Assembly: GCF_000217715.1 (NCBI RefSeq) | Contig: NC_015666.1 | Span: 694,270-758,269 of the forward strand | Length of the DNA: 64,000 nucleotides | Reading direction: 5' to 3' | Source of the DNA: Halopiger xanaduensis SH-6 | GTDB taxonomy: Archaea; Halobacteriota; Halobacteria; Halobacteriales; Natrialbaceae | Shown here: positions 62,924-64,000 of the stretch, one piece after another | How the letters are laid out: the number at the start of each line of letters is the position of its first letter | Numbering within the stretch: position 1 is the stretch's first letter | The notes under the pieces: model-generated | Seen by the model: only the letters and a program-made list of their open reading frames with translations | What the model was told of the DNA's origin: nothing | Database searches by the model: none | Translations under genes and position numbers: made by a program

Positions 62924-63175
62924 ATGGCCGACGAGCACGTCGTCTACGTCCTCGAGTGTGCCGACGGAACCCTCTATACGGGCTACACGACCGACCTCGA
63001 GCGACGCGTCGCCGAGCACGACGCGGGGGAGGGCGCCAAGTACACGCGCGGGCGCACGCCGGTGGAACTACAGTATCACGAGCGGTTCGCCTCGCGGTCG
63101 GCGGCGATGTCCCGCGAGTACGAGATCAAACAGCTGAGTCGTACCGAGAAGGAGCAGTTGATCGGCCTCGAGTAG
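62924..63175 (+). CDS. GIY-YIG nuclease superfamily protein
   Basis: This 83-residue protein has the UvrC-like GIY-YIG core: [40 protein letters not shown] and [17 protein letters not shown]. It belongs to the small YhbQ/UPF0213 group. The GIY-YIG pair reads VYV and YTG, and the conserved Arg and Glu are present. It may cut branched or damaged DNA. Confidence 0.93.
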   Translation: MADEHVVYVLECADGTLYTGYTTDLERRVAEHDAGEGAKYTRGRTPVELQYHERFASRSAAMSREYEIKQLSRTEKEQLIGLE

Positions 63176-63218
63176 CGGCTCGCCCGTCGCCGAACCGGCG
63201 GTTCGGACAGGGAGGTCG

Positions 63219-63836
63219 TCAGTCGTCCGCATCCGCATCCGCATCCGCGTCCGTCGTCCGCGGTGACGTCACGTTCGGGTCGATGAAGGCGTACTCGACG
63301 AGCATCCGGCCGAGTTTCTCGACGCGCTCCCGCAGGTCGTCCTCGCGGAATGCGCGGCCGTCGATCGCGTCCGGATCGGCCCGGAAGCGACTCGAGGCGT
63401 TGCGGATGCCGACCTGGTGAGGGAGGACCCAGCCGTGGACGCCCCGCACGGTGATCCGGAGGTGATCGAGCGTCGAGCCGTAGCTGCCGCCGCCGGCACT
63501 GGCGAGGAGGCCGACGGTCGTGTCCTCGTACTCGTCGAAGCCGCAGTAGTCGTGGAAGTTCTTCAGTGCACCCGAGTACGAGCCGTGGTAGACGGGCGTG
63601 CCGAGCGCGACGGCGTCGGCCTCGCGGACGAGTCGCTTGACCTCGCGAGCGTCGCCCTGCTCCCGGTCGTCGACGTCGGGATCGTAGACGGGCAGATCGT
63701 ACTCCCGCAGGTCCAGCAGGGTCGTTTCGGCGCCGCGGTCCTCGGCGGCGCGGAGGACGTACCGGAGCGCCGTTCGGGTGTAGCTTTCCGCCCGGAGGCT
63801 GCCGTTGACGGCGAGGACGGAGGGCGTCGGAGCCAT
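63219..63836 (-). CDS. NADPH-dependent FMN reductase
   Basis: This 205-residue flavodoxin-like protein has NGSLRAESYTRTALRYVLRA (flavin phosphate loop), GTPVYHGSYSGALKNFHDY and LASAGGGSYGSTLDHLR. The family reduces FMN, quinones or chromate. The C-terminus ends in an Asp-Ala repeat (DADADADADD) from a GCATCC hexanucleotide tract. Confidence 0.92.
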   Translation of the reverse strand: MAPTPSVLAVNGSLRAESYTRTALRYVLRAAEDRGAETTLLDLREYDLPVYDPDVDDREQGDAREVKRLVREADAVALGTPVYHGSYSGALKNFHDYCGFDEYEDTTVGLLASAGGGSYGSTLDHLRITVRGVHGWVLPHQVGIRNASSRFRADPDAIDGRAFREDDLRERVEKLGRMLVEYAFIDPNVTSPRTTDADADADADD

Positions 63837-64000
63837 ATTTTCACTAGTATACCATGACGTAAAGATCCGCGGTCTTCAGTAATTTCGTCCTACGAAAACG
63901 GCCGGTCGGCAACCGCGGTCGCGCTCGAGCGCGAGCGCGGGGTCCGTTCTCGAGCCGAGGGCGTCGCTTTTTTTGAGCGGGCCGGTGATGGGAAGATATG
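63837..64000. other. intergenic end of window with possible gene start
   Basis: A TTTTTTT stretch at about 63968-63974 precedes an ATG at 63998-64000 by about 26 bases, so a leaderless plus-strand gene may begin at the window edge. Nothing else was recognised. Confidence 0.3.

Overview
This window is a high-GC chromosome segment from a halophilic archaeon of class Halobacteria, probably in the Natrialbales, Haloterrigena/Natrinema-like (the rank below class is inference). The signs are a very acidic predicted proteome, archaeal informational genes (replication factor C small subunit, Orc1/Cdc6, both a DP1 polymerase subunit and OapABC), SAMP2, many haloarchaea-only DUF families, and TATA boxes about 26 bases before start codons, implying leaderless mRNAs. 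No tRNA, rRNA, CRISPR array or insertion sequence was recognised.

Layout. 1-10.9 kb: a truncated AMP-binding enzyme with a degenerate ATP motif, an alpha/beta hydrolase with a Cys nucleophile, alaS, a GAF/PAS sensor that has lost its phospho-acceptor His, rfcS, a bactofilin-like membrane protein, samp2 and RidA. 11-22.6 kb: glyA, a small ORF plus BCCT transporter, an ilvA-type dehydratase, a dimethylglycine dehydrogenase-like flavoprotein, a half-size EamA transporter, a monomeric sarcosine oxidase, a divergent Rieske oxygenase with a small winged-helix protein, and a Bat-type regulator. Together these can be read as a complete route from glycine betaine through dimethylglycine, sarcosine and glycine to serine and pyruvate. 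22.8-33.1 kb: housekeeping and hypothetical genes (redoxin, GNAT, ribL, SHOCT protein, XPD/DinG helicase, CPBP protease, methyltransferase) and a 29-residue membrane peptide.

33.2-41.5 kb is a replication origin: oapC-oapB-oapA, a 950-bp origin with ORB elements and a dense cluster of CTAG tetranucleotides, orc1/cdc6, a lipoprotein, a signal peptidase and the DP1 polymerase subunit. Origin-box-like sequences recur as inverted pairs inside the coding sequences of orc1 and DP1. 41.5-50.7 kb: regulators (wHTH, DUF6293/CARF-like, TetR with a palindromic operator), lysC, a tiny zinc ribbon, tryptophanase, an orphan thiamine-type binding protein, AI-2E and DUF5518 membrane proteins.

50.7-54.3 kb is an iron(III)-siderophore ABC operon controlled by DtxR-type palindromes. 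Its first message starts with a 39-codon leader ORF that overlaps the permease start, and the permease Shine-Dalgarno sequence is buried in a hairpin. 54.4-64 kb: a MacB-like ABC pair, a second signal peptidase, a Tat-exported Asp-Gly repeat protein, rpiA, membrane paralogs, a histone-fold DUF1931 protein, larB, a 49-residue zinc-finger protein preceded by a UUCG hairpin, a GIY-YIG protein and an FMN reductase.
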